A stretch of 64,000 nucleotides of DNA from Bacteroidaceae bacterium (GTDB lineage: Bacteria; Bacteroidota; Bacteroidia; Bacteroidales; Bacteroidaceae), in contig JAIKZH010000005.1 of assembly GCA_024682395.1 (NCBI GenBank), forward strand, positions 48,320 through 112,319. The letters run 5' to 3'. Under the pieces are notes generated by a model. The model did no database searches and was not told where the DNA came from. It saw only the letters and a list, made by a program, of their open reading frames with translations. How positions within the stretch are numbered: position 1 is the first letter of the stretch; every line of letters starts with the position of its first letter. The translations under genes and the position numbers were made by a program. Positions 63,907-64,000 of the stretch are shown here, piece after piece.

Positions 63907-64000
63907 TCGTTTAGCAACCTAATAAACAAGTTATAAAGGATAATATTAAATAACTGCGGTATCTAATAATAATCTTAATTCATATAATGTTTGCGATTTT

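Larger units (their letters stand above)
63302..64000. other. 699-nt region with the peptide operon leader and promoter; otherwise no gene seen
   Basis: The left part is the 5' leader of the NVEALT operon, including a possible 19-codon frame (63352-63411) and a conserved leader block (63553-63613). The promoter is at 63633-63664. The right part (63665-64000) is AT-rich and shows only a plus-strand -7 box at 63899-63906. I see no gene, tRNA or repeat array there. Confidence 0.6.

Noticed and set aside
1..64000. tRNA, rRNA, CRISPR arrays, insertion sequences, prophage or integrase genes
   Set aside because: No cloverleaf, spaced direct repeats, transposase or phage structural motif was recognised by eye; a tRNAscan/Infernal run would be needed to exclude small RNAs.

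Overview
The window is a chromosomal segment of an AT-rich member of the Bacteroidales (Prevotella/Bacteroides-like; the family cannot be fixed from sequence alone). Evidence: promoters follow the Bacteroidetes -33 TTTG / -7 TAnnTTTG pattern with a 19-20 bp spacer (eleven are placed with both elements); the primary sigma factor is the short form (286 aa) lacking region 1.1; there are many lipoproteins, beta-propellers and proteins with possible type IX sorting tails; and both methylmalonyl-CoA mutase subunits are present. No tRNA, rRNA, CRISPR array, insertion sequence or prophage was recognised.

Layout. 1-4.3 kb: a two-gene AddAB-like helicase/nuclease operon, the first gene cut by the window edge. 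4.5-13.5 kb: housekeeping genes carB, aspS, yidC and a POT peptide transporter. 13.7-18.2 kb (minus strand): rpoD followed by a small secreted protein, a clostripain-like lipoprotein, an HPr-kinase-like ATPase, an S24/S26 signal-peptidase-like protein and a PqqD-like protein, closely spaced and probably one operon. 18.3-21.3 kb: nth and a secreted GH43-like enzyme. 21.4-24.7 kb (minus): an accessory block with two lipoprotein 6-bladed propellers and a CxxC thioredoxin-like lipoprotein. 25-38.7 kb (plus): pgk, a substrate-binding-like lipoprotein, a TPR protein, a SpoU methyltransferase, a TamL-like Omp85 lipoprotein, a secreted M6 protease, and mutA-mutB. 38.8-41.2 kb (minus): a 724-aa secreted protein and a 61-aa peptide. 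41.4-46.9 kb (plus): two paralogous polytopic membrane proteins flanking a PD40 lipoprotein that carries a haem c motif. 47-48 kb: an aldo/keto reductase. 48.1-54 kb (minus): two tandem PstS-like secreted proteins, an RsiV-like lipoprotein and pnp. 54.2-61.2 kb (plus): a thioredoxin-fold lipoprotein without its CxxC, a 5'-nucleotidase, a short miaA, a glycine-zipper lipoprotein, and serC-serA. 61.3-63.7 kb (minus): a Cys-rich NVEALT-type peptide, a propeller lipoprotein and a CxxC lipoprotein.

The most interesting signal is the pair of loci at 21.4-23.3 kb and 61.3-63.7 kb. They share paralogous thioredoxin-like and propeller lipoproteins. They also share an alignable promoter (TTTG-N20-TAnnTTTG-like) and about 55 nt of conserved transcribed leader, 40 kb apart. 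Only the second encodes a small Cys-rich secreted peptide. I read this as a co-regulated envelope peptide/thiol-oxidoreductase/propeller system. Other candidates for undescribed systems are the membrane protein/haem propeller/membrane protein trio, the peptide-handling cassette behind rpoD, and the secreted-protein/61-aa-peptide pair.
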